Shown in pieces: positions 1 to 7,162 of a stretch of DNA of 15,079 bases. The translations under genes were made by a program, and so were the position numbers. The first letter of the stretch is position 1. Each line of letters starts with the position of its first letter. The notes under the pieces were generated by a model, which worked only from the letters and a program-made list of their open reading frames with translations, made no database searches and was not told where the DNA came from. This DNA is from Bacillota bacterium (GTDB lineage: Bacteria; Bacillota; Clostridia; Oscillospirales; Acutalibacteraceae). The DNA lies in the NCBI GenBank assembly GCA_023418995.1, contig JAEZYP010000024.1:1-15079 (forward strand), written 5' to 3'.

Positions 1-1304
1 TTAAATGTATATTGTTTATTATTTATTGTAACGGTTAGCTGGCTGGAGGTATCAATTGCTGTTTTCCAGAAAAGTTGAGGTGTGATATCGGCTTTGACCT
101 GAGCAGACAAGGCATATAATCCGGCAAGGTATGGGACGCTCCAGCTTAAACCGAATTTATAATAAAATGCATAATCTGTTTTCCCAGCAGGGTCTGCGGT
201 TGTCCGACCGTCCATTGGTAACAGAAGTTTGTTTAAAAAATTTTCGGGATTTTCTTGTTCGAACCGACCAAGCGTATAGGTTGATAGGTTATCAGGATTA
301 GCGGTTATATCTTTTTTCCCGAGACCGGCAAAGTCGGTATCTCTACTCATAAAGTCATAATATTCGTAGGTAGAAGTTGTAATGACAAAAATTCCGGCTT
401 CCTGGGCGCGCTTCACCGCCTTCAGGAATGTTTGAACACCTGCATCCTCTAGATTATCGAATCCGCGTGAGATACTCAAAACGCGGATTTTTTCGTTTTC
501 GGGCAAATCAGCATTGACCTCTAGAATTCTGTCGATTGCGACCGCCAAGCCGTCGGCAAAAGCGACATGTGCATCGCTCCCATCTTGTGGATTATTGTCC
601 ATTTCTTTTTCAAAATTTACGCCCCAGTAATACAGCTTTGCGTCCGGCGCAACGCCGCACGTCTTTCCTACCGCAATGGAAGAAACTGCCGAAGCATGCA
701 TAGAAGTCTCTCCGTTCGGTAGGACATGAATTTCTTCGTAAAGGGCCAGATTATCCTTGTATTCCGGGTGATCCGTAAATAAGGCCTCGTCAATAATTGC
801 AATGGAAACTCCTTTTCCGGTGATGCCTTTGCTATGAAGAGCACGGACGCCAAGACCAGGATTTTTTCCAGTCTCCATGATAGCAGAAGGATCATAACCC
901 GAAGGCATTCCCTTCGGCCAAACAGTATCGGAATTAAATGAGATATAGGGGACTGCGGCTTTTAAGTTCTCCAATTGGTTGGCGTCCAGATATTTGGGGC
1001 AGTTCAGCCAGCGGATGTCAAAGGTTTCGGATTCATCAAACGGTTTCGTGAAAGGCGGAAAATTTGAAGGCGGAACATTGCGGACAAGTCCGGTTCCATT
1101 CTTAGTCAGCCGCGTGACAAATTTTGAGGGTTGTTCAGATGAAGGTTCCGCGGAAGATTGCGTTGATTGCAAAGACGATGGGCTTGTGGAAGATAGTGCT
1201 GGCTCCGACTTCGGAGTTTCTTTTGGCGAGCACGAGGTAACAGCGACAGAAATAGAGATACAGAGAACTCCGGCAATTAGGCGACGCGCACTGATCGGTA
1301 GCAT
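1..1304 (-). CDS. S8 (subtilisin-like) serine peptidase lipoprotein, 3' end beyond window
   Basis: Reading leftward from 1304, an open frame of 434 codons runs off the window edge, so the C-terminus is missing. A lipoprotein signal peptide ends in the lipobox VTSC (Cys25), followed by a Ser/Pro/Thr-rich linker. The catalytic domain has Asp172 (VSIAIIDEAL), His203 (MHASAVSSIAVG), the subtilase segment GVAPDAKLYYWGV (from 217), a VLSISRG strand, and the nucleophile Ser387 in GLSWSVPYLAG. These match the subtilisin D-H-S order, so a membrane-anchored extracellular protease is likely. The oxyanion asparagine normally found in an A-A-G-N type segment is not evident: the matching stretch reads VITTSTY (307-313). 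The start at 1304 has AGAAGG eight bases upstream; an in-frame ATG at 1325 gives seven more residues but has no clear ribosome binding site. It is transcribed alone from the promoter near 1442-1469. Confidence 0.88.
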   Translation of the reverse strand, partial: MLPISARRLIAGVLCISISVAVTSCSPKETPKSEPALSSTSPSSLQSTQSSAEPSSEQPSKFVTRLTKNGTGLVRNVPPSNFPPFTKPFDESETFDIRWLNCPKYLDANQLENLKAAVPYISFNSDTVWPKGMPSGYDPSAIMETGKNPGLGVRALHSKGITGKGVSIAIIDEALFTDHPEYKDNLALYEEIHVLPNGETSMHASAVSSIAVGKTCGVAPDAKLYYWGVNFEKEMDNNPQDGSDAHVAFADGLAVAIDRILEVNADLPENEKIRVLSISRGFDNLEDAGVQTFLKAVKRAQEAGIFVITTSTYEYYDFMSRDTDFAGLGKKDITANPDNLSTYTLGRFEQENPENFLNKLLLPMDGRTTADPAGKTDYAFYYKFGLSWSVPYLAGLYALSAQVKADITPQLFWKTAIDTSSQLTVTINNKQYTF

Positions 1305-1441
1305 TTTTACGGCCTTCTTTCGCATTTAATTATTTTCAGGTGCACAGCATCAAAAATACGACGAACTTACTGTTTAATGACTTGCCGTGCATTCTCTTCG
1401 CGGTATAGACCAGTTTCAACATATTTCTTAAATCCAATTTT

Positions 1442-1469
1442 ATTTTACTACAATAAATATTTTTTGCAA
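1442..1469 (-). promoter_or_regulatory. Sigma-A-type promoter of the S8 peptidase gene
   Basis: On the minus strand a -35 TTGCAA (1469-1464) is followed after 16 bp by a -10 TAAAAT (1447-1442). It lies just downstream of the terminator at 1503-1530 and leaves a leader of about 130 nt before the peptidase gene. A plus-strand TATAAT at 1471-1476 overlaps this promoter and could drive rightward transcription toward the oxidoreductase gene, but its -35 is poor. Confidence 0.5.
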
Positions 1470-1502
1470 CTATAATTTAAAAAATATCAATAAATAGTAA
1501 AA

Positions 1503-1530
1503 GGGGATTAACGCGTAATCGTTAATCCCC
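1503..1530 (-). terminator. Intrinsic terminator reading leftward
   Basis: A perfect 11-bp stem, GGGGATTAACG paired with CGTTAATCCCC, encloses a 6-nt loop. Read on the minus strand it is followed by TTTTACTATTTATT. On the plus strand the following bases are TCTCAATTATTT, a weaker tail. It therefore best terminates a leftward transcript arriving from the 1533-1728 side and insulates the S8 promoter. Confidence 0.6.
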
Positions 1531-1532
1531 TC

Positions 1533-1643
1533 TCAATTATTTAAGCAACTGCCTCCATATTCCACCTTGGCGCCAGCTGGGCATTGCTTTTGATTGCCTT
1601 GTAAATCCGCCAGAACTATCCTGATTTTCGTTACGTTATGCAT
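1533..1643 (-). CDS. Doubtful small ORF (36 codons) ending at a terminator
   Basis: A minus-strand frame from ATG at 1643 encodes 36 residues with two cysteines near the C-terminus (segments QCPAGAKVEYGG and SCLNN). Its stop codon lies two bases before the perfect terminator stem at 1503-1530, as expected of a real gene. Against it, no good ribosome binding site precedes the ATG. The frame also stays open upstream to 1871, antisense to the oxidoreductase gene, so it may be a decayed 3' remnant or chance. No family is recognised. The rest of the 1326-1728 gap holds only AT-rich sequence and the promoter and terminator described. Confidence 0.25.
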   Translation of the reverse strand: MHNVTKIRIVLADLQGNQKQCPAGAKVEYGGSCLNN

Positions 1644-1728
1644 CCCGAATTTGCGCCCGTTTTTACGGAAAGTATTTTTCTGCGCTCCAAAGGAATAATA
1701 AAAAATCTTTAAAGAGGGTGGCGAAAAC

Positions 1729-2817
1729 GTGAAAGTAGCAATAATCGGAGCCGGGCTTTCCGGATTATCCTGTGCCATTACGCTTGAAAAGCGTGGGATA
1801 AACCCCACTGTTTTTGAAAAAAGAAGCTGTGTGGGGGATAGGTTCGTTAACGCCGAAGCGATGTTCAGCATTTTGGAAAGACCGGTTCGCGACGGGCTTA
1901 CCTACCTGTCTGAAGAATACGGCATTCATTTGGAACCAATCAGCGAAGTAAATCCACTGATCATTCACTCCAAAAATCAAAAGAGCAGCGTGAATGGAAA
2001 AATCGGAGACACCAATATTCGTGGGCGCCATGAAAAATCCTTTGAGTGTCAGCTTGCCCGGCAGGTAAAAAGCGAGATAATCTTCAATTTTACAAAAGAT
2101 TACACTGAGCTTGCTAAGGATTTTGATTCCATTGTTCTGGCGACCGGAGACGGAGATTATTCAATCAAAGTGGATAATTACCGCAGTGATGTTACCTGCT
2201 CTTTAAAAGGAGCTACCGTTGTGGGGACATTTTTGACCGCTGAGCCGCACGTTTGGTTTAATTATGATATTATTCCTAAAGGCTACGCCTGGCTAATTCC
2301 GTATTCTTCAAAAGAGGCGAATCTGGTCATTGCCTTCCCGGAATACGCACAGACAAAAATTTATGATATCGATAAAATGTGGGAATTGTTTTTTGACCTT
2401 GCCTGCCGGGATTTGCGGCAGGAACTGAAAATTACGGACAGGTTTCAAATCAGGCATTATATGATGGGAATCTGTAACTCTCCCAAAATAGGGAACACTT
2501 ATTTCGTGGGCAATTGCTTTGGGACGATCTCCCCGGGGCTTGGGTTCGGGCAGTTTTCATCTATGCTGACAGGAATATATGCCGCCTTGGATATTTGCGG
2601 TGAGGCGCAATACAGCGAACTGGTTAAGCCGCTGTTTGAAAATTACAATCATTCCCTTGCACTAAGGCGGTTTATTGAAGGGCTCAATGATAATGACTTT
2701 GATCGAATCGTAAAGGACTGTAATTATAAATTCATCGATAAAACAATCAGTCGTCTGTTTAGCTCGCACGGCAAATTAGACCTGCTAAAATGGGTGATGC
2801 CATTTCTCTCAAAATAG
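1729..2817 (+). CDS. FAD-dependent oxidoreductase, geranylgeranyl-reductase-like
   Basis: The 362-residue protein begins with an FAD-binding Rossmann fold: GAGLSG (7-12) after a short beta strand, with the ribose-binding acidic residue Glu30 at the end of the second strand. The LATGDGD segment (137-143) marks the second dinucleotide-contact region. Later the IIPKGYAWLIPYSS segment (181-194) and VGNCFGTISPGLGFGQ (260-275) resemble the C-terminal FAD motif of geranylgeranyl reductase and related flavin monooxygenases or dehydrogenases. A cytosolic or membrane-peripheral oxidoreductase acting on an unknown, perhaps isoprenoid, substrate is inferred. The start is GTG, preceded by GAGGGTGG. It appears monocistronic: the S8 gene diverges from it, and the downstream gene converges on it across a shared hairpin. 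The specific reaction cannot be read from the sequence. Confidence 0.8.
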   Translation: MKVAIIGAGLSGLSCAITLEKRGINPTVFEKRSCVGDRFVNAEAMFSILERPVRDGLTYLSEEYGIHLEPISEVNPLIIHSKNQKSSVNGKIGDTNIRGRHEKSFECQLARQVKSEIIFNFTKDYTELAKDFDSIVLATGDGDYSIKVDNYRSDVTCSLKGATVVGTFLTAEPHVWFNYDIIPKGYAWLIPYSSKEANLVIAFPEYAQTKIYDIDKMWELFFDLACRDLRQELKITDRFQIRHYMMGICNSPKIGNTYFVGNCFGTISPGLGFGQFSSMLTGIYAALDICGEAQYSELVKPLFENYNHSLALRRFIEGLNDNDFDRIVKDCNYKFIDKTISRLFSSHGKLDLLKWVMPFLSK

Positions 2818-2904
2818 GGATGCTTTCCATGATACCCGGTCTGTGGGCAGCAGCTTATAACACGAAGACCGTTTGGAGCAAAGCAGTTTAAAAATGATGG
2901 AAAA

Positions 2905-2951
2905 AGCGGACTTGAGGTGAAAGAGCAGTATCGCTCAGCCTCAGGTCCGCT
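2905..2951. terminator. Large hairpin between convergent genes, probable bidirectional terminator
   Basis: AGCGGACTTGAGGTGA pairs with TCAGCCTCAGGTCCGCT around a 14-nt loop, with one G-U pair and one bulged base. Read leftward, the stem is followed by TTTTTCC, a good tail for the DNRLRE gene. Read rightward, the tail is GAATTATTTAAAAG, which is weaker. It lies between the stop codons of the converging oxidoreductase and DNRLRE genes. Confidence 0.7.
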
Positions 2952-2975
2952 GAATTATTTAAAAGACTTATGAAT

Positions 2976-3527
2976 TTATTCTTCGGTGGGGTTCTCTATT
3001 TCCGGCTCTACGGTTGTACCTGAGTAGGTCAATGACAGCTTTGGATAATACGGTTGATAGGAAATGTTTCTTGAAGCGAACTGTACAAGGGAGGCTTCAT
3101 CTGTGTTTGTTATTGCAAACCCGTAATTTGGATAGGTACCGCTCAGCCAGTCGTTGACGAGGTCTGTAACGTCGATTTGCATTTCGGTGTATAAATCAGC
3201 GGAAGTAATTTCCGCCTGAACGGGAGTCTCGACAAAAGTCGGCTTTGTATTGTAAGTCACCGTACTGGTGTTAATTGCGGAGGTGACTCTGTTAAAAACA
3301 ATCGTGCTTGGAGATTCGCTTGTTTTTACAAGGATGGATATTTCGAGCAGTGCTTTTTTAACCGAGGTTACAGGCAGTATGGGCAGCTCAAATCTTAAAA
3401 AACCCATGCAGCTTTGATAAATTTCATCTATCCCTGCATATACAACAGGATATATAGAGAAATTTGCGTTCGGCTGCGCCGACGATATGAAGGTTGCTTC
3501 GGTTGTGTTTAAAATGATGGTTTGCAA
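2976..3527 (-). CDS. DNRLRE-domain (CBM96-like) protein
   Basis: About 183 residues forming a single all-beta DNRLRE-type domain. It starts with an ILNTTEATFISSAQPNANFS motif and continues with FLRFELPILP, hydrophobic beta strands, VTYNTKPTF, and the strongly diagnostic IDVTDLVNDWLSG plus NYGFAI near the C-terminus. Such domains usually occur in secreted or cell-surface proteins of Firmicutes and are linked to polysaccharide binding. This copy has no signal peptide, so its location is unclear. A TTG start at 3527 is preferred because the AGAAAGGG Shine-Dalgarno sits nine bases before it. The in-frame ATG at 3536 directly abuts that sequence and is poorly placed. The C-terminal tail is acidic and Pro/Glu-rich. 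It is a single gene with its own terminator. Confidence 0.8.
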   Translation of the reverse strand: MQTIILNTTEATFISSAQPNANFSIYPVVYAGIDEIYQSCMGFLRFELPILPVTSVKKALLEISILVKTSESPSTIVFNRVTSAINTSTVTYNTKPTFVETPVQAEITSADLYTEMQIDVTDLVNDWLSGTYPNYGFAITNTDEASLVQFASRNISYQPYYPKLSLTYSGTTVEPEIENPTEE

Positions 3528-3593
3528 AACAATCATCCCTTTCTTATTTACGGTGATGAATTTTGTGGAAGAATTCGATTCTGTCTTTATAAC

Positions 3594-3623
3594 ATAATAT
3601 TTCAGTTTACTTAATATTGTGAA
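3594..3623 (-). promoter_or_regulatory. Possible promoter of the DNRLRE gene
   Basis: Minus-strand TTCACA (3623-3618), an 18-bp spacer and TATTAT (3599-3594) form a plausible sigma-A promoter. The -35 overlaps a perfect inverted repeat AATATTG-TGAATG-CAATATT at 3613-3632, which could be an operator. Between about 3633 and 3813 nothing else is recognised. Confidence 0.35.
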
Positions 3624-3813
3624 TGCAATATTATAATTTTAATTAGCAATTATTAGGCTGTGCAAATTTTGTCCATCCGCAACAATCCTTATTGAAAGCG
3701 AAAACCCGTAGAGGAACTTATTTCATATAAAACCATTGGCTTTGCGGAGTGTTAAGAACAAAGCAAACCGTGACCGGCAATTATCAAGCTTGTAAAAAAA
3801 TTTACGAAAGGGA

Positions 3814-3853
3814 TTGACCCTGACATAATGTAATAGTGTACTATAACATTATG
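3814..3853 (+). promoter_or_regulatory. MerR-type promoter with 19-bp spacer and overlapping operator dyad
   Basis: A -35 TTGACC (3814-3819) and a -10 TACTAT (3839-3844) are separated by 19 bp, the unusually long spacer typical of promoters that MerR-family activators remodel. A 30-bp dyad, CATAATGTAATAGTG against TACTATAACATTATG (3824-3853), matches at 13 of 15 positions per arm and covers most of the spacer and the -10. It drives the merR-like gene itself, so autoregulation is the natural reading. Confidence 0.75.
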
Positions 3854-3893
3854 CAGACGAACAAAAGCTAAATTATAAAAACGAGGTGTGATT

Positions 3894-4772
3894 ATGAAAA
3901 CCGTGAAACAGGTCTCCGACTTAACCGGTATCAGCGTGCGTATGCTGCATCATTACGATAAAATCGGTTTATTAAAGCCAAGCTCAATTACAGATTCAGG
4001 CTACAGGCTGTATGGCGATGAATCTCTGGATACGCTTCAGCAAATTTTGTTTTTTAAAGAGCTTGATATCCCTTTGAAAAAAATCAGTGAAATTATTGCA
4101 GGTCCACAGTACGATAAGATGCAGACGCTTCAAAAACAAAGACAGCTGCTCTGCCTAAAGCGTGACCGGTTGAATGAATTGATCGACTTGATTGAGAAAA
4201 GGTTGGAAGGCGGAAGTACAATGAGCTTTAAAGAATTTGATATGAGTGAATATTTTGAGATGCTGGAAGCCTATCAAAAGGAGCATGAAACTGAAATTAC
4301 CCAACACTATGGTGGAGCAGAAGAATTCAACAGAAATCTTGAAAAAATGAAATTGAAGGAATTGGAAATCGCGAAAATGGCGATAAAGGAGTTTGGTAGT
4401 ATCAAAGAATACACCGACGCCATGAAAAATAATCTCGATCGTCTGCCGGAGATTATGGAAGGCTATGAGGCAGTGAAAAAGAATATGGGTGATGATTTGT
4501 CCCGGATAAATCAATTAACAGAAAAGCTGACCTCCGATTTAAATGAAAGCCCTTCTTCACCACGTGTTCAGGATATAGTGAAGGAAATGGATTCCATCGT
4601 CAAAGAACAGCATAAAGCGCTGAAAATAGAAATGGGCAAAAACCATTGGGGACTAATGGCAGACCTTTATTTAACAAAACCGGAGTATATAAAGGTCAAC
4701 GATAAGAAGTACGGAAAGGGTGCGTCTAAGTTTATAGGGGAGGCCCTTAAATTTTACAGTGAGAACAGGTAA
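3894..4772 (+). CDS. MerR-family regulator with TipAS-like effector domain
   Basis: The 292-residue protein starts at ATG 3894, seven bases after GAGG; a longer GTG start at 3888 is too close to that site. Residues 1-68 form the MerR winged helix-turn-helix (VKQVSDLTGISVRMLHHYDKIGLL, then GYRLYGDESL). A coiled-coil dimerisation helix covers roughly 75-105. From about 110 the protein resembles the TipAS antibiotic-recognition domain: FDMSEYFEMLEAYQKE, HYGGAEEF, then a helical region ending in NHWGLMADLYL and KYGKGASKFIGEAL. Family members activate genes on binding thiopeptides or other small molecules. No efflux pump or modifying enzyme lies next to it, so its targets are either itself or elsewhere. 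The 19-bp-spacer promoter directly upstream supports autoactivation. Confidence 0.92.
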   Translation: MKTVKQVSDLTGISVRMLHHYDKIGLLKPSSITDSGYRLYGDESLDTLQQILFFKELDIPLKKISEIIAGPQYDKMQTLQKQRQLLCLKRDRLNELIDLIEKRLEGGSTMSFKEFDMSEYFEMLEAYQKEHETEITQHYGGAEEFNRNLEKMKLKELEIAKMAIKEFGSIKEYTDAMKNNLDRLPEIMEGYEAVKKNMGDDLSRINQLTEKLTSDLNESPSSPRVQDIVKEMDSIVKEQHKALKIEMGKNHWGLMADLYLTKPEYIKVNDKKYGKGASKFIGEALKFYSENR

Positions 4773-4791
4773 TAAACAGGGAATACACAGT

Positions 4792-4843
4792 GGGATGCAA
4801 CAGTAGGGATGCAACAGTAGGGATGCAACAGTAGGGATGTGTA
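4792..4843 (+). repeat. 14-bp tandem repeat, three perfect copies plus a partial one
   Basis: The unit GGGATGCAACAGTA occurs at 4792-4805, 4806-4819 and 4820-4833, followed by a degenerate GGGATGTGTA. The array lies between the merR-like stop codon and the terminator at 4872. There are no spacers, so it is not a CRISPR array. Replication slippage is the simplest origin. Confidence 0.9.
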
Positions 4844-4871
4844 GGGAATTAGAATCGCTGAATCAAAATAC

Positions 4872-4903
4872 AAAAACGCCGTTCGAAGCCGAACGGCGTT
4901 TTT
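4872..4903. terminator. Bidirectional intrinsic terminator between merR-like and PII-like genes
   Basis: A perfect 14-bp stem, AAAAACGCCGTTCG with CGAACGGCGTTTTT, encloses a 4-nt loop. Its A-tract and T-tract symmetry gives a U-run in both directions, so it can end both the rightward merR-like transcript and the leftward DUF1538-PII transcript. Confidence 0.93.
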
Positions 4904-4944
4904 CGATACCTGCTGAAGCAGAATACTGAATTCAGGTTTACAGC

Positions 4945-5613
4945 TTATTCGTACAAGCCGTAAACCTGCTGAATATTTTGAATAAAAACGATACCGTTTC
5001 CGGGTTCGTCTAACTTTAAACCGCTTCGGATGGAATCGACAACCTGTTGGGTGATCTCCTTCTTTATGATAATCATGACGATTTCCTTTTCCGGCTCGAT
5101 CTCCATATTAAAAAGCTTACTGGTTTCATGAATACCGGATCCTCTGGCGTTGATTATGGTTGCGCCTGTGGCGCCCGCCTGATAAGCCATTTCTGCGGCT
5201 GTTTCTCCCTTGCCCTTATCCACAATGACATAAACGGACTGATACACGGTTCTTTCTTCCTTTCCTTCATAACTGTCACGGCTGCCGCCGAGAGGGATGG
5301 AGCCGCAGACACATTCCACTCTTTCCAGGAATGCGATTCCATGATTCGGCTTGGAAAATTTCATGCTCTCGTTCAGAATATTGAGAAATTTTTCAGCGGC
5401 GAATTCCTCGGCCACCAGAAGTACGATTTCTTTATGGGTATCGTTGAGTGCCAGGGCCTTTAAAAATTGGTTGTCGAACGTCCCTTTTCCTAAAAATACG
5501 GTGCCGCCGGGTAGCCCGCTCTGCCTGGCAATATGCAGTACCTTGCTGCCAAGGCCTCTGTTTACGATTACATAAATCGTTGTTATTTGTTTGTTATCCA
5601 GCGTTGTCTGCAA
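4945..5613 (-). CDS. PII-like nitrogen-regulator-family protein with two tandem domains
   Basis: The 222-residue protein contains two PII-type (GlnB-fold) halves: about 11-104 (IYVIVNRGLGSKVLHIARQ ... HGIAFLERVECVCG) and about 125-219 (VYVIVDKGKGETAAEMAYQ ... NGIVFIQNIQQVYG). Both keep the PII pattern of a first beta strand, a small-residue turn like GATGATIINARGSG, a middle strand (EIVMIII) and a C-terminal G-I-V/A-F strand. The region where the T-loop would be is short in both. PII proteins sense adenylate nucleotides and 2-oxoglutarate and control partner enzymes or transporters. Fusion in tandem and linkage to the upstream DUF1538 gene suggest it controls that membrane protein. The TTG at 5613 is chosen because AAAGGAGG lies eight bases upstream; the GTG at 5622 overlaps that site. 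It overlaps the DUF1538 gene by 20 nt, so translational coupling is likely. Confidence 0.87.
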   Translation of the reverse strand: MQTTLDNKQITTIYVIVNRGLGSKVLHIARQSGLPGGTVFLGKGTFDNQFLKALALNDTHKEIVLLVAEEFAAEKFLNILNESMKFSKPNHGIAFLERVECVCGSIPLGGSRDSYEGKEERTVYQSVYVIVDKGKGETAAEMAYQAGATGATIINARGSGIHETSKLFNMEIEPEKEIVMIIIKKEITQQVVDSIRSGLKLDEPGNGIVFIQNIQQVYGLYE

Positions 5614-7093
5614 GTGCAACACCTCCTTTTTTTGATTTTATCTTATAAATGAACCCCAGTATCTGTAACGTGATCAGAGGGGTTAGGGCAACCATAGAAA
5701 TGATGCCGAAGCCATCAAGTAATACGTCGGCTCCTTCTATGGCATCTGCCGCTCCCTGCGCGAACGCGAGAACAAATGTCGCGGTCATGGGACCGGAGGC
5801 AACCCCGCCGGAATCAAAGGCGATTCCCACAAAAAGCTTAGGTACAATGTAGCTTAACGCGATGGAAACCAAATAACCGGGAAGCAGGTAATGCCACAGC
5901 ATAAGGTCGGGAATAAGAATCCGGATCATGGAAAGCGCGACGGAAAACCCTACGCCGATTGACAGCGCGGCCAGCACGGTTCTCCGTTTTACATAACCGC
6001 TGGTTACATCCTCAACCTGACTTGTCAAAACATAAACAGCCGGTTCGGCAAGTACGGTGACAAAGCCAATTACAAAACCCAGCCCCACTAACAGGGAACT
6101 GTTGCCGATCTTGGCGATCTTGTAGCCGACAACCTTGCCAACCTCCATGAATCCTGCGTTAACGCCGGTCAGCAGCAGAATAAGACCGAGAAACGAATAC
6201 AAAAGTCCCATGAGTATCCTAGACCTTTGATTTTTCGACAGCTTGAAAGAAACCTTTTGAAAAATCAAAAAAAGAATCAGAATCGGAAGCAGGGCCAGGA
6301 AAATATCCACTGTCATTTTCGGCAGCTCATGAAGAAACGGCTTCAAAATGCTGCTTGAATCAGCAGAGGCGGATTCAAGTGTGCCTGTGATTTTATCTGT
6401 ACGGCTGATAATGCTCATAATCATAACGCTGATGATTGCGCCGGTTGAAGCAATGGCAACCAGCCCGAAGCTGTCTTTTTCAGAAGCCTTGCTGTCCCGC
6501 TTCAGGGAGGATACGCCCATAGCCAGCGCAAGAATGAACGGAACGGTCAGCGCACCGGTTGTGGCGCCTGACGCGTCGAAGGAAATGGACAGAAATTCAT
6601 TGGACGTAAATATGGCAAGTACAAATATGATACCATAAAGAACCGTTAGAATCTTGTTTAGGGGAATATTGTAAACAATTCGAATCAGGCCGAATGAAAG
6701 CAGCGCCGCAATCCCGATTGATACGATGATCAGAATGCTTTGCTTTGAAATCAGCCCGGAGGTCACGGCGTCCACCTGCCCTGCCAGCACCTGCAAATCC
6801 GGCTCTGCAATAGAGATGAAAAAGCCTAGCACGAGGCCCGCAACTCCAACCATCCATATTTTATTCGTTTTTGCCATGGCCGAGCCCATATGCCGGCCAA
6901 TCTGGTCGATTCCCAGTTCAACCCCCAGCAGAAAGATAGATAACCCCAGAATGATAAGCAGTGCGCCGATCAGAAACCTGATCAGCTGAAGCGGCGCAAG
7001 AGGCGCAATGGTGAAATTCAGAATCAGTACGATTCCCGCAATGGGAGTCACCGAAAATACAGATTCTTTTAGTTTTTGTAACAATACACTCAA
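5594..7093 (-). CDS. DUF1538 membrane protein with two fused DUF1538 domains
   Basis: A 499-residue, very hydrophobic polytopic membrane protein made of two homologous halves. Matching signatures are AEPDLQVLAGQVDAVTSG (97-114) with AEPAVYVLTSQVEDVTSG (350-367), and SFDASGATTGALTVPFILA (171-189) with AFDSGGVASGPMTATFVLA (425-443). This is the DUF1538 family. As I recall, a two-gene DUF1538 pair (UmpAB) was reported from a Halomonas as a Na+/H+ antiporter; here both units are in one chain. A cation or other transporter function is an inference. The TTG start at 7093 follows AAAGGAAGTG, and no ATG fits better. Its final codons carry the Shine-Dalgarno of the PII-like gene. It is the first gene of a two-gene operon. 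Confidence 0.88.
   Translation of the reverse strand: MSVLLQKLKESVFSVTPIAGIVLILNFTIAPLAPLQLIRFLIGALLIILGLSIFLLGVELGIDQIGRHMGSAMAKTNKIWMVGVAGLVLGFFISIAEPDLQVLAGQVDAVTSGLISKQSILIIVSIGIAALLSFGLIRIVYNIPLNKILTVLYGIIFVLAIFTSNEFLSISFDASGATTGALTVPFILALAMGVSSLKRDSKASEKDSFGLVAIASTGAIISVMIMSIISRTDKITGTLESASADSSSILKPFLHELPKMTVDIFLALLPILILFLIFQKVSFKLSKNQRSRILMGLLYSFLGLILLLTGVNAGFMEVGKVVGYKIAKIGNSSLLVGLGFVIGFVTVLAEPAVYVLTSQVEDVTSGYVKRRTVLAALSIGVGFSVALSMIRILIPDLMLWHYLLPGYLVSIALSYIVPKLFVGIAFDSGGVASGPMTATFVLAFAQGAADAIEGADVLLDGFGIISMVALTPLITLQILGFIYKIKSKKGGVALADNAG
5622..5630 (-). promoter_or_regulatory. Ribosome binding site of the PII-like gene inside the DUF1538 coding region
   Basis: Minus-strand AAAAGGAGG encodes Lys-Lys-Gly-Gly near the DUF1538 C-terminus and lies eight bases before the TTG at 5613. 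Its position decides the PII-like start and indicates translational coupling. Confidence 0.8.
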
Positions 7094-7124
7094 ATAAAAT
7101 TCACTTCCTTTATGTAGGTTTTAT

Positions 7125-7142
7125 ATTGATAATAATATCAAT
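7125..7142. repeat. Palindrome ATTGATA-ATAA-TATCAAT in the DUF1538 leader
   Basis: Seven-base perfect arms separated by four bases, between the putative -10 and the start of the DUF1538 gene. It could be an operator or only an AT-rich chance dyad. Confidence 0.4.
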
Positions 7143-7162
7143 CAAAATAATACTTTTAGTAA

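Noticed and set aside
979..1329. Plus-strand 116-codon ORF
   Set aside because: It lies opposite the signal peptide, linker and N-terminal region of the S8 lipoprotein, whose motifs are clear. No ribosome binding site or recognisable protein pattern.
1546..1728. Riboswitch-like leader before the oxidoreductase gene
   Set aside because: No known riboswitch consensus was recognised and no convincing rightward promoter precedes it.
4792..4843. CRISPR-like array
   Set aside because: Repeats are directly adjacent with no spacers, the unit is only 14 bp, and no cas genes are present.
5047..5463. Plus-strand ORF opposite the PII-like gene
   Set aside because: Antisense shadow of a gene with clear PII-fold motifs.
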